From: Candidatus Muproteobacteria bacterium
Lineage (GTDB): Bacteria; Pseudomonadota; Gammaproteobacteria; Acidiferrobacterales; Sulfurifustaceae
Direction of reading: 5' to 3'
Assembly (NCBI GenBank): GCA_023266455.1
Contig: JAHFQD010000042.1
Span: forward strand, 1 to 9,842
DNA: 9,842 bases
A model generated the notes under the pieces. That model had not been told where the DNA came from and searched no databases. It saw nothing but the letters and a program-made list of their open reading frames with translations. Both the position numbers and the translations under genes were made by a program. Shown one piece after another: positions 1 to 6,942 of the stretch. Each line of letters begins with the position of its first letter. Position 1 is the first letter of the stretch.

Positions 1-584
1 ATGCGGAATCGCGCCGTCATTTCGACGATCTGTGCGCGATGTTGCGTGCGGCCGGCGTGAAGTACGAAATCAATCCACGCTTGGTGCGTGGTCTGGATTA
101 TTACTCGCGCACGGTGTTTGAATGGGTAACCGACAAACTTGGTGCGCAATCGGCGGTGAGCGCCGGTGGTCGTTATGATGGTTTAGTGCAGACACTCGGC
201 GGCCAGCCGACGCCGGCGGCGGGTTTCGCCATCGGTCTCGAACGTTTGGTCGAACTCCTGACGCAGCAAGGCGATTCGGTACCGTCGTTTTCGCCGCAGC
301 TGTATATTGCCGTTCTTGGCGAAATCGCCGCGACGCCGGCATTGCAGTTGGCTGAACGTTTGCGCGACGCCGGACTGCGCGTGGAGTGCGACGGCGTCGG
401 CGGTGGCCTTAAGAGTCAGTTGAAACGCGCCGATCGTAGCGGCGCGGATTTGGCATTGCTGCTGGGTGAGAATGAACAAGCCCGCGCGGTGGTGACGGTA
501 AAGAATCTGCGCCAAGAATCGGCGCAGGCGGAAATTCCGCAATCGGAGATTGTCGAATACGCTAAGCGCAAGCTCGGCGAATAA
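1..584 (+). CDS. hisS: Histidyl-tRNA synthetase, C-terminal part (5' end outside window)
   Basis: Charges tRNA-His with histidine in the cytoplasm (class II aminoacyl-tRNA synthetase). The first complete codon is at position 3 and the frame is open to a TAA at 582-584, giving 193 residues, a little under half of the usual length of about 420. Visible are the histidine-binding motif LVRGLDYY followed by RTVFEWVT, then GGRYDGL, and class II motif 3 as GFAIGLERL. After that comes the C-terminal anticodon-binding domain, including a conserved GGGLKSQLKRADRSGA stretch. The class II motifs 1 and 2 lie upstream of the window. It is followed after 16 bases by yfgM, the same order as in E. coli, so co-transcription is likely. 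Nothing in the visible part looks damaged. Identity is secure from motifs and context. Confidence 0.97.
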   Translation, partial: AESRRHFDDLCAMLRAAGVKYEINPRLVRGLDYYSRTVFEWVTDKLGAQSAVSAGGRYDGLVQTLGGQPTPAAGFAIGLERLVELLTQQGDSVPSFSPQLYIAVLGEIAATPALQLAERLRDAGLRVECDGVGGGLKSQLKRADRSGADLALLLGENEQARAVVTVKNLRQESAQAEIPQSEIVEYAKRKLGE

Positions 585-586
585 AC

Positions 587-592
587 GTGGAG
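587..592 (+). promoter_or_regulatory. Ribosome binding site of yfgM
   Basis: GTGGAG lies 8 bases before the GTG at 601. This decides the yfgM start: an in-frame ATG at 550 would overlap hisS by 35 bases and add 17 residues that look nothing like a YfgM N-terminus. Confidence 0.7.
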
Positions 593-600
593 AATGCGAC

Positions 601-1233
601 GTGACTGCTTATACGGCTCAAGAAGAACTCGATCAGCTGAAGTCTTGGTGGAAAATCTACGGTAACTCGTTGATCGTCGGCGTAGTGTTAGGCGTTGTGA
701 TGCTCGTCGGTTTTCGCTATTGGACGCAGCAACGCGAGATCAAGCGCGTGACCGCGTCGGCGATTTATGAACAATTGCTCGAACAACTTCGCGCTAACAA
801 GCCCGAAGCGCGCGCCTCGGGCGAAAAAATCATCAACGAATATGCCTCGACGCCATATGCGCCTTTGGCGGCGTTGTTATTGAGTAAGCAAGCGTATCTA
901 TCCGGCGATAAGGCGTTGGCGCGTAAACAATTGGAATGGGCGCTGGCCCATGCGGACGATGCCGCGGTGCAACACACCGCGCGGCTGCGATTAGGGCGAC
1001 TGATATTGGAAAGCAACGAAACGCAAGGACTGGCGGCGTTGCTCGACGTTAAAGACGTCGCTGGATTCGAGACAGAATATCAAGAATTGAAGGGCGACGT
1101 GGCGGTCGCGCAGGGCAAGAAAGACGAAGCGCGCGTCGCTTATGAGGAAGCGCTAAAGAAATCGCCGCCGGGTTCGTCGTATGCGATGGTGCTTAAGATG
1201 AAACACGACGACTTGGGAGCGGAGAAAAAATAA
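601..1233 (+). CDS. yfgM: YfgM family ancillary SecYEG translocon subunit (TPR-like)
   Basis: Single-pass inner-membrane protein with a periplasmic TPR-like domain. In E. coli, YfgM works with PpiD at the Sec translocon and helps periplasmic chaperone networks. From the GTG start the product is 210 residues (E. coli about 206). The N-terminus has the family pattern: a short acidic cytosolic segment (QEELDQLKSWW), a membrane segment at about residues 23-41 (SLIVGVVLGVVMLVGFRYW), then a long Ala/Leu/Glu-rich helical region of the TPR_21 type ending with KGKKDEAR-like helices (here QGKKDEARVAYEEAL). The GTG at 601 is preferred over ATG 550 because it has a Shine-Dalgarno sequence and matches family length. 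The stop TAA at 1231-1233 shares a base with the bamB ATG, so the two are translationally coupled. Family assignment rests on topology, length and the hisS-yfgM-bamB order. Confidence 0.92.
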   Translation: MTAYTAQEELDQLKSWWKIYGNSLIVGVVLGVVMLVGFRYWTQQREIKRVTASAIYEQLLEQLRANKPEARASGEKIINEYASTPYAPLAALLLSKQAYLSGDKALARKQLEWALAHADDAAVQHTARLRLGRLILESNETQGLAALLDVKDVAGFETEYQELKGDVAVAQGKKDEARVAYEEALKKSPPGSSYAMVLKMKHDDLGAEKK

Positions 1234-2384
1234 TGCGCTTGCGTGACGCGGTCCTTATCGCGATGACGTTGCTGGCCGCGGGTTGTTCCTCCGCCAGCCG
1301 CATTCAGCCAGAGCCACCGGCAGAACTCGCGAACTTTTCTCCCGAATGGGAGGTGAAGGAACGTTGGTCTACAAGCGTCGGTTCGCTCGCCGGTAAATAC
1401 GATTCTCGTCTGACGCCGAGTCTGGATAACGGCGTTCTTTATCTTGCCAGCGCTAAAGGGCGCGTGTCCGCCGTCGCGGCCGATTCCGGAAACTCGCTGT
1501 GGGAAAAAGATCTGGATACCTGGATAACCAGCGCCACGGCGGTCGGCGATGGTTTGGTGGTCGTCGGTACGCGCGGTGGCGACATTATCGCGCTCGATGC
1601 CGCACGCGGTGAACCGCGTTGGACGGCGAAAGTATCGACGGAAGCCCAAGCGCCGGCCGCGGTTCGCAACGGTGTTGTCGTTGTACAGACCATCGACGGC
1701 AAAGTAACCGGTCTCGACGCCAAGGATGGAAAACGTTTATGGCTTTTTGAACGCAGCGAACCGGCGTTGTCGTTGCGTGGTACCGCAGCGCCTATTCTGG
1801 CGGCGGATTTTGTACTGACCGGATTCGCCAATGGTAAAGTCGTCGCGCTGCAATCGAAAGATGGAAAACTGTTGTGGGAATACACCGTGGCTCAACCGCG
1901 CGGCCGCAATGAAGTAGAGCGGCTTGTGGACGTAGACTCGCCGGTGCTTTTGTGGGGCGACACGTTGTTCGCGGTGGCCTATCAAGGAAAAGTCATTGCG
2001 GTCGATACGCGTAGCGGCCGTCTTATTTGGTCGCGTGATATCTCGTCGTACGCCGGATTAGACGCCAGTCGCGACGCAGTTTTCGTTACCGACGAAAAAG
2101 GGTACATCTCGGCGTTCGATCAACGTACCGGCGCGAATTTGTGGCGTCAGGAAAAAATGTACGGACGTGGCGTGGGAACGCCGATAGTGCAAAACAACGC
2201 CGTCGTCGTCGGCGATTTCGAGGGGTACCTGCATTGGTTAGCGCAGGACGACGGTCACTTTGTAGCGCGTTATCGACTGGATAGTCTGCCGGTTCGGTCG
2301 CGCGGCATTCTCGACGGCGATACGCTTTACTTTGCCGGTCAAAGCGGCCGGCTCGTGGCGTTGCAGCTAGTTCGATCTCGATAA
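1233..2384 (+). CDS. bamB: Outer membrane assembly lipoprotein BamB
   Basis: BamB is the beta-propeller lipoprotein of the BAM complex, which folds beta-barrel proteins into the outer membrane; it binds the periplasmic POTRA domains of BamA. The 383-residue product starts with a lipoprotein signal peptide with lipobox AAGC and lipidated Cys18. Residue 19 is Ser, so no Asp inner-membrane retention signal. PQQ-like blade repeats follow from about residue 66 to the end, for example LDAARGEPRW (121-130), LDAKDGKRLW (161-170) and VDTRSGRLIW (257-266), compatible with the family's eight-blade propeller. Two loops known to contact BamA in E. coli are recognisable: LSLR (179-182) and LVDVDSP (231-237). 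The near-C-terminal VVVGDFEGYLHWL is a family hallmark. The ATG overlaps the yfgM stop by one base and has GGAG 8 bases upstream. Confidence 0.96.
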   Translation: MRLRDAVLIAMTLLAAGCSSASRIQPEPPAELANFSPEWEVKERWSTSVGSLAGKYDSRLTPSLDNGVLYLASAKGRVSAVAADSGNSLWEKDLDTWITSATAVGDGLVVVGTRGGDIIALDAARGEPRWTAKVSTEAQAPAAVRNGVVVVQTIDGKVTGLDAKDGKRLWLFERSEPALSLRGTAAPILAADFVLTGFANGKVVALQSKDGKLLWEYTVAQPRGRNEVERLVDVDSPVLLWGDTLFAVAYQGKVIAVDTRSGRLIWSRDISSYAGLDASRDAVFVTDEKGYISAFDQRTGANLWRQEKMYGRGVGTPIVQNNAVVVGDFEGYLHWLAQDDGHFVARYRLDSLPVRSRGILDGDTLYFAGQSGRLVALQLVRSR

Positions 2385-2414
2385 CGATTTATTTCTCTTG
2401 AAGCGGAGCACACT

Positions 2415-3812
2415 GTGAAGCCCGTCGTGGTATTAATCGGACGGCCGAACGTCGGCAAGTCGACGCTTTTCAATCGTCTGACGCGCAGTCGTGACGCGCT
2501 CGTGGCGAACATGCCTGGTCTGACGCGCGATCGCCAGTATGGCGATGGACGCGTTGGCGATCGTCCGTACTTCATCGTCGATACCGGCGGTGTCGTCGAA
2601 TCCTTGCAAAACAGTAGCGATCGCGCCGAGCTCACTGGTTCGGTGTCGGTGCAGACGCGTCAGGCCTTAGCCGAAGCGGATGCCATTATTTTATTGGTCG
2701 ATGGTCGCAGCGGACCGCAACCGGCGGACGACGCCATCGCGCGCGAACTGCGGCGTTTAGGCAAGCCTATTTGGGTGGCGGTGAATAAAACCGAAGAAAT
2801 GGACAGCGACGTTGCGGTCGCCGAATTTCATTCGCTTGGTTTTAAAACCCCGATTCCGATTTCTTCGGCGCACGATCAAGGCGTCGAATATCTCATGGAG
2901 CACGTGCTGGTCGATCTGCCGCGTGTCGAAATCGAAGAGACACAGCGCTCAGCGCCGCGCATCGCGGTGATTGGTCGTCCCAACGTCGGCAAGTCTAGTT
3001 TGGTTAACGCTTTTCTCGGTGAAGAGCGCGTGGTCGTATGCGATCAACCCGGTACAACGCGCGATGCGATTTACGTTCCGTTGGAACGCGAAGGTAAGCC
3101 GTATGTGCTTATCGATACCGCCGGTGTTCGGCGACGCGGCAAAGTACACGAAGCGACGGAAAAATTTTCCGTCATCAAGACGCTGCAAGCGGTGATGGAC
3201 GCCGATGTCGTCATCTTGATAGTCGATGCCACCGAAGGGGTTACCGAACAGGATTCCGGTCTCGCCGGTTACGCTATTGAGCAAGGGCGCGCGATGATCA
3301 TCGCGGTTAACAAGTGGGATCTGCTCGACAGCGGGCAGCGCACCTGGATCCAACAACTTTCTGAGCGCAAGCTCGCTTTTCTCGATTTCGCGTCGGTTCA
3401 CTATATTTCTGCCCTTCACGGCACCGGTGTCGGCAAATTATTTGGTTCTATCGATCGCGCGCACGCTTCGGCGTGGCGCGAGCTTCCGACCTCTAAACTC
3501 AATCGCGCAGTAGAGGAGGCGGTGCAGGCGACGCCGCCGCCGGTGCGTCATGGCCGCCGCATTCGTATTAAGTACACGCACCAAGGCGGCAAGAATCCAC
3601 TGCGTGTCATCGTGCACGGTAACCAGGTGCAAGCATTATCGTCGTCGTATCGCCGTTACTTGGGCAACGCCGTACGCCGCGCGTTTCGCATCGAAGGCGC
3701 ACCGGTATTGGTCGAATGCCGCCAGGAGAGCAATCCCTACGCAAATAAGGCATCAAAACCGGCAAATCGTGGGAAAAAACACCTTCGTCGTAAGGTAACA
3801 AAGCGGCGGTAA
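2415..3812 (+). CDS. der: Ribosome-associated double GTPase Der (EngA)
   Basis: Der is an essential cytoplasmic GTPase needed for 50S ribosomal subunit maturation. The 465-residue product (E. coli 490) has two tandem G domains and a C-terminal KH-like domain. Domain 1 has G1 GRPNVGKST at 9-17, G3 DTGG at 56-59 and a variant G4, NKTE, at 124-127. Domain 2 has G1 GRPNVGKSS at 187-195, the G2 region TT at 214-215, G3 DTAG at 234-237 and canonical G4 NKWD at 299-302. The KH-like domain begins around residue 350, and the C-terminus is a strongly basic tail (KKHLRRKVTKRR). The start is a GTG with GGAG at 2405-2408, six bases upstream, and gives the family N-terminus MKPVVVLIGRPNVGKST. Only 30 bases separate it from bamB, so it likely shares the hisS-yfgM-bamB transcript. 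The oddity is Glu instead of Asp at the end of the first G4. Confidence 0.98.
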   Translation: MKPVVVLIGRPNVGKSTLFNRLTRSRDALVANMPGLTRDRQYGDGRVGDRPYFIVDTGGVVESLQNSSDRAELTGSVSVQTRQALAEADAIILLVDGRSGPQPADDAIARELRRLGKPIWVAVNKTEEMDSDVAVAEFHSLGFKTPIPISSAHDQGVEYLMEHVLVDLPRVEIEETQRSAPRIAVIGRPNVGKSSLVNAFLGEERVVVCDQPGTTRDAIYVPLEREGKPYVLIDTAGVRRRGKVHEATEKFSVIKTLQAVMDADVVILIVDATEGVTEQDSGLAGYAIEQGRAMIIAVNKWDLLDSGQRTWIQQLSERKLAFLDFASVHYISALHGTGVGKLFGSIDRAHASAWRELPTSKLNRAVEEAVQATPPPVRHGRRIRIKYTHQGGKNPLRVIVHGNQVQALSSSYRRYLGNAVRRAFRIEGAPVLVECRQESNPYANKASKPANRGKKHLRRKVTKRR

Positions 3813-3839
3813 TCTTTTGATAACTATAATAAAAGATTA
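3810..3839. repeat. Perfect 9-bp inverted repeat at the end of der
   Basis: Arms TAATCTTTT (3810-3818) and AAAAGATTA (3831-3839) are exact reverse complements around a 12-base centre. The left arm includes the der stop codon. The stem has a single G:C pair and no T-run follows on either strand, so it is not a typical intrinsic terminator. It encloses a TATAAT box, so an operator role is possible but unproven. Confidence 0.6.
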
Positions 3840-3847
3840 GTAACTAT
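3821..3847 (+). repeat. Direct repeat TAACTAT, two copies 20 bp apart
   Basis: TAACTAT occurs at 3821-3827 and again at 3841-3847, a 20-base start-to-start offset, close to two turns of the helix. One copy lies inside the centre of the dyad and one just after it. Such spacing would suit a regulator binding one face of DNA, but in an AT-rich 117-base gap chance repetition is possible. Confidence 0.4.
3825..3830 (+). promoter_or_regulatory. Candidate -10 element for the kinase gene
   Basis: TATAAT is an exact consensus -10 box 99 bases before the kinase ATG. A C stands directly before it, as favoured by sigma-S type promoters, and AAAA follows. No recognisable -35 box is present 15-19 bases upstream, where the sequence is the GC-rich end of der, and there is no extended TG. 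A weak, activator-dependent or stress-type promoter would fit; chance occurrence in AT-rich DNA also would. Confidence 0.3.
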
Positions 3848-3929
3848 GCTAAATGATGACGTCTGACTGAAATAACTTCCTCCATCGGGAAACGGCGTAG
3901 ATAACGGCGACGTAGACTCTGAAGCAGGC

Positions 3930-6077
3930 ATGACGACATACCATAAAAACGCGTTGCCGATTGGCCATCAAATTGCCGACTATGTCGTCGAAACGGTACT
4001 TGGCGTTGGTGGATTCGGTATTACCTACCGTGCTCGCGATACACGACTCGATACGCCGGTCGCTCTCAAAGAATTCCTGCCGAACAAGATCGCGCAACGC
4101 GATGAAACCGGCATTAATGTATTACCCGACCCCGATCGCCAGTCGATGCGCGATTATCACGCGGGTCTTAAGGATTTCGTTCGCGAAGCGCAGAGCTTGG
4201 CGAAATTGAAACATCCGCACATCGTACGCGTGCTGCGCTTTCTGGAAGCCAACAGCACAGCCTACATGGTGATGGAATATGAAGACGGCACCAGTTTATC
4301 GGCGCACGTTAAACGCCATGGCCGCTTAGACGAACCGACTATCTTGCGCGTATTCATCCCGGTGTTGAACGGCCTGCAGGCCGTGCACGAGACCGGCATG
4401 CTCCATCTCGACATCAAGCCGGAAAATATTTATCTACGCAAAGACGGCAGTCCGATATTGATCGATTTCGGTAGCGCGCGTCAGACGCTGACGGATACAC
4501 AGCGTCCGGGCGAACGCATGGTGTTGACGCATGGGTATGCCCCGATCGAACAATATCCGGATAAAGGTAAGACCGGCGCGTGGACCGATGTGTATGCCAT
4601 CGGCGCATCGATGTATCGCTGCATCACCGGCAAGAAGCCGGATGATTCCTTGGTACGGTATCAAGCTATCCTGAATTATCAGCCCGATCCATTGATTCCC
4701 GCTTCCACTAACGGCCAGGGTCAATATCAACCGAACCTACTCAGTTGCATCGATTGGGCGCTGCAAATCTATCCTAAAGACCGGCCGCAAACTGCGCGCG
4801 TGTTGCAAGACGCCTTGATGGGTAAACGCCGACAGTCGGATTCGTCGATAACGACACGTCAGGCACAAGTTACCGCGACCGGCGGACCGCCGATTTCGCG
4901 AACCGCGTCGCAGATGGCGTGGGCGCACGCGCAACGGCAGCAGAAAAGACGTCAACGTCTCAAAGCGATCGTACGCACGGCGCGCAATATATTAATTACG
5001 ATGGCTATCGCCGGTGTCGCCGCGCTGACGGCGGTTTATTGGCGCGACATCATGAACGTCATCTTGCCGCCGCCATCGGCGCGGACGCCGGTTGAAACAC
5101 CTAAACCAGCACCGACGGCGGAGACGCCGCGCACACCGACGACCGCGCCAATACCGATGCCGAAGCAGACGCAGGTAATGAATCCGACGCCGCCGCCAGG
5201 CACGTTGGAGCGAACCTTGGTGGGGCATACCGATTGGATTCAGTCCGTCGCTTTCTCTTTAGATGGGAAACGGTTGGTGACCGCGAGTACCGATAAGACG
5301 GTGAAGATTTGGGATATCGCCAGCGGCGCGACAATCGCTACGCTGCGTGGTCACGAAGGTGCGGTCAACGTCGTCGCTTTTTCTCCCGATGGCAAATGGC
5401 TTGCGTCGGTTGGCGACGATGGTTGGGTGCGACTATGGGACGGTCGCACGGGCGAACAGCGCGGCGGATTGCGCGGACTGGGCGGTTCGTTATTCACCGC
5501 GGCGTTCTCACCAGACGGCCGTTTCATCGCTGCCGCTGGACGTGACCGTGCGATCTTGATTTGGGACGTCGCCGCCGGCAAACGCGTGACAACGCTCGAA
5601 GGTCATAAGGGCGATGTGTTCGCCTTGGCATTCTCGCCTGATGGAAAAACGATTGCGTCGACTGGCACGGATAAAACAATTCGTATTTGGAATCGCCGCA
5701 CCGGCGAAGAATTATCGACGCTGACGAGCAGTAAAGATCCGATCTTATCGCTCGCGTTCTCGCCCGACGGTCGCTGGCTCGCGTCTGGCGATGCAGATCA
5801 GACGCTGCGCTTATGGGATGCGCGCACGATGGCGCACTTGCGCACGATGCAACTCGGATTCTCGGTATTGGCGTTGGCGTTTTCGCCCGATGGGCAATGG
5901 TTGGCCGTGGGTTTGGCCGACAAGACTGTGGAGATTCTCGAGAGCAGTCGCCTGCAATACATGCAGACGCTTTCGGGGCATAAAGATTTCGTACAGACCG
6001 TCGCTTTTTCGCCCGATGGAAGATATCTCGCCTCGGGCAGCCGCGACCGCAGCGTTCACGTCTGGCGCGCCCGTTAG
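3930..6077 (+). CDS. Transmembrane Ser/Thr protein kinase with periplasmic WD40 propeller
   Basis: A predicted receptor-type Hanks kinase of 715 residues. The kinase domain covers about residues 19-290: glycine loop GVGGFG (25-30), Lys47 in VALKEF, helix-C Glu86, catalytic loop HLDIKPEN (159-166), Mg-binding DFG (179-181), YAPIEQY in the APE position (203-209), Asp220 in TDVYAIG and Arg285. A basic stretch (KRRQRLK, about 339-345) precedes one membrane segment (354-371), so the kinase should be cytoplasmic and the rest periplasmic. A Pro/Thr-rich linker (about 380-423) leads to seven WD40 repeats (428-715). Catalytic Lys, Glu, Asp, Asn and DFG are present, so activity is plausible, but the HRD Arg is Leu160. 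Substrates are unknown. The start ATG has only a weak GAAG upstream; no better in-frame start precedes the glycine loop. It converges on the M23 gene with a 16-base gap. Confidence 0.93.
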   Translation: MTTYHKNALPIGHQIADYVVETVLGVGGFGITYRARDTRLDTPVALKEFLPNKIAQRDETGINVLPDPDRQSMRDYHAGLKDFVREAQSLAKLKHPHIVRVLRFLEANSTAYMVMEYEDGTSLSAHVKRHGRLDEPTILRVFIPVLNGLQAVHETGMLHLDIKPENIYLRKDGSPILIDFGSARQTLTDTQRPGERMVLTHGYAPIEQYPDKGKTGAWTDVYAIGASMYRCITGKKPDDSLVRYQAILNYQPDPLIPASTNGQGQYQPNLLSCIDWALQIYPKDRPQTARVLQDALMGKRRQSDSSITTRQAQVTATGGPPISRTASQMAWAHAQRQQKRRQRLKAIVRTARNILITMAIAGVAALTAVYWRDIMNVILPPPSARTPVETPKPAPTAETPRTPTTAPIPMPKQTQVMNPTPPPGTLERTLVGHTDWIQSVAFSLDGKRLVTASTDKTVKIWDIASGATIATLRGHEGAVNVVAFSPDGKWLASVGDDGWVRLWDGRTGEQRGGLRGLGGSLFTAAFSPDGRFIAAAGRDRAILIWDVAAGKRVTTLEGHKGDVFALAFSPDGKTIASTGTDKTIRIWNRRTGEELSTLTSSKDPILSLAFSPDGRWLASGDADQTLRLWDARTMAHLRTMQLGFSVLALAFSPDGQWLAVGLADKTVEILESSRLQYMQTLSGHKDFVQTVAFSPDGRYLASGSRDRSVHVWRAR
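5211..6074 (+). repeat. Seven tandem WD40 repeats inside the kinase gene
   Basis: Blades begin at about residues 428, 470, 512, 554, 596, 637 and 679, one every 40-42 residues. Six of the seven carry AFSPDG (blade 1 has AFSLDG). The classic GH is present in blades 1, 2, 4 and 7 but lost in 3, 5 and 6. The closing WD is present in 1, 2, 3 and 5, is WN in 4, WR in 7, and is missing in 6 (EILES). Seven repeats are the right number for a closed propeller, with the strand before blade 1 able to close the ring with blade 7. The domain has no cysteine, which suits the periplasm. Confidence 0.9.
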
Positions 6078-6093
6078 TTCCGCAGTCAAAACC

Positions 6094-6942
6094 TCAGCGA
6101 TTTTTCGACAGCGTTTCCCGCGCTTCTGGCGTTAAAAACAACATTGGATCGACACGACTGTTGTTGAGGCTCACGCTCCAGTGCAAGTGCGGGCCGGTCA
6201 CGCGTCCGGTGCGGCCGACTTGGCCGAGAAGGTCACCGGTATTCAACTGCATTCCCGGTTTCACCGCGATCGTTTTCAAATGGTTGTACATCGTGACGAC
6301 ACCCGCGCCGTGATCGATGAACACGGTGTTGCCGTTGAAAAAATATTCTCCGGTTTCGATCACCGTGCCCGGCGCCGGCGCGTGTATCGACGTGCCTTCC
6401 GGCGCGGCGATATCCAAGCCGCTGTGCGGCGCGCGCGGTTGGCCGTTGAAATACCGTTTCAAACCGAAGTGCGAGCTCAACGGTCCGCGTGCCGGTAAAT
6501 TAAATTGCAGGGTTGGCGTCGCATCGGTCCAAGTCGTGAACGCGCGCGTCAACACCTCTTGGTCTTTTTGAATGCGTTGCAGCTCTTCCGCACTCGGTTC
6601 GACGAAGCGTTTCTCTTTCACCGTTAGGCGCTGGACTTCATAGCGTTTGGATTTCACGGTGAAAGCGATGTCCGACGATTTTCCGTCGCGGTTGACCGTG
6701 ACGGCGTGCTTCCCCGGTTCAACGACGAGATTCAAACCGACGACGGCGCACCAATTTTTGGCGCAGGGAACGACGGTGACGCGTTGACCGTCGAAAGATG
6801 CTTGCGGCGCTTGCGCCGAAGATCCGAGTTCGATAATCGCCACGCCACCGGGCACACGCTCTTCGCGCGGCAGCGGCGATGCGGCTTGTGCCCAGACGCT
6901 GATCGAGGCGAGCGTTAGCGCTAAGGCGAGACTACGATTCAT
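6094..6942 (-). CDS. Secreted M23 (LytM-type) metallopeptidase
   Basis: A 282-residue exported protein predicted to cut peptidoglycan cross-bridges or stem peptides. Residues 1-20 form a Sec signal peptide with probable cleavage after AQA. Residues about 30-100 form a beta-rich domain with a Cys pair (C60, C65) that could make a disulfide. Residues about 100-135 look helical and charged. The C-terminal domain from about 148 is M23: HSGLD with zinc ligands His173 and Asp177, His221 in YNHL, and PHLHW with His252 and His254. All metal ligands are present, so it should be an active endopeptidase rather than a LytM-type activator. The ATG lies inside the 3' end of xseA (11-base overlap) and is preceded by GTGGA 8 bases upstream, which indicates one transcript and coupled translation. 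The exact cleavage specificity cannot be read from the sequence. Confidence 0.93.
   Translation of the reverse strand: MNRSLALALTLASISVWAQAASPLPREERVPGGVAIIELGSSAQAPQASFDGQRVTVVPCAKNWCAVVGLNLVVEPGKHAVTVNRDGKSSDIAFTVKSKRYEVQRLTVKEKRFVEPSAEELQRIQKDQEVLTRAFTTWTDATPTLQFNLPARGPLSSHFGLKRYFNGQPRAPHSGLDIAAPEGTSIHAPAPGTVIETGEYFFNGNTVFIDHGAGVVTMYNHLKTIAVKPGMQLNTGDLLGQVGRTGRVTGPHLHWSVSLNNSRVDPMLFLTPEARETLSKNR

Noticed and set aside
70..542. Minus-strand open frames opposite hisS
   Set aside because: They mirror the hisS coding sequence, have Arg-rich low-complexity translations, no ribosome sites, and resemble no family.
550..600. Longer yfgM start at ATG 550
   Set aside because: It overlaps hisS by 35 bases and adds a non-homologous leader; the GTG at 601 has a Shine-Dalgarno sequence and gives the family length.
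1140..1649. 169-residue minus-strand open frame across the yfgM-bamB junction
   Set aside because: It lies opposite two well supported genes, and its translation has no recognisable domain or signal peptide.
3810..3839. Dyad after der as an intrinsic terminator
   Set aside because: The stem has one G:C pair and no T-run follows on either strand, so a conventional rho-independent terminator is unlikely.
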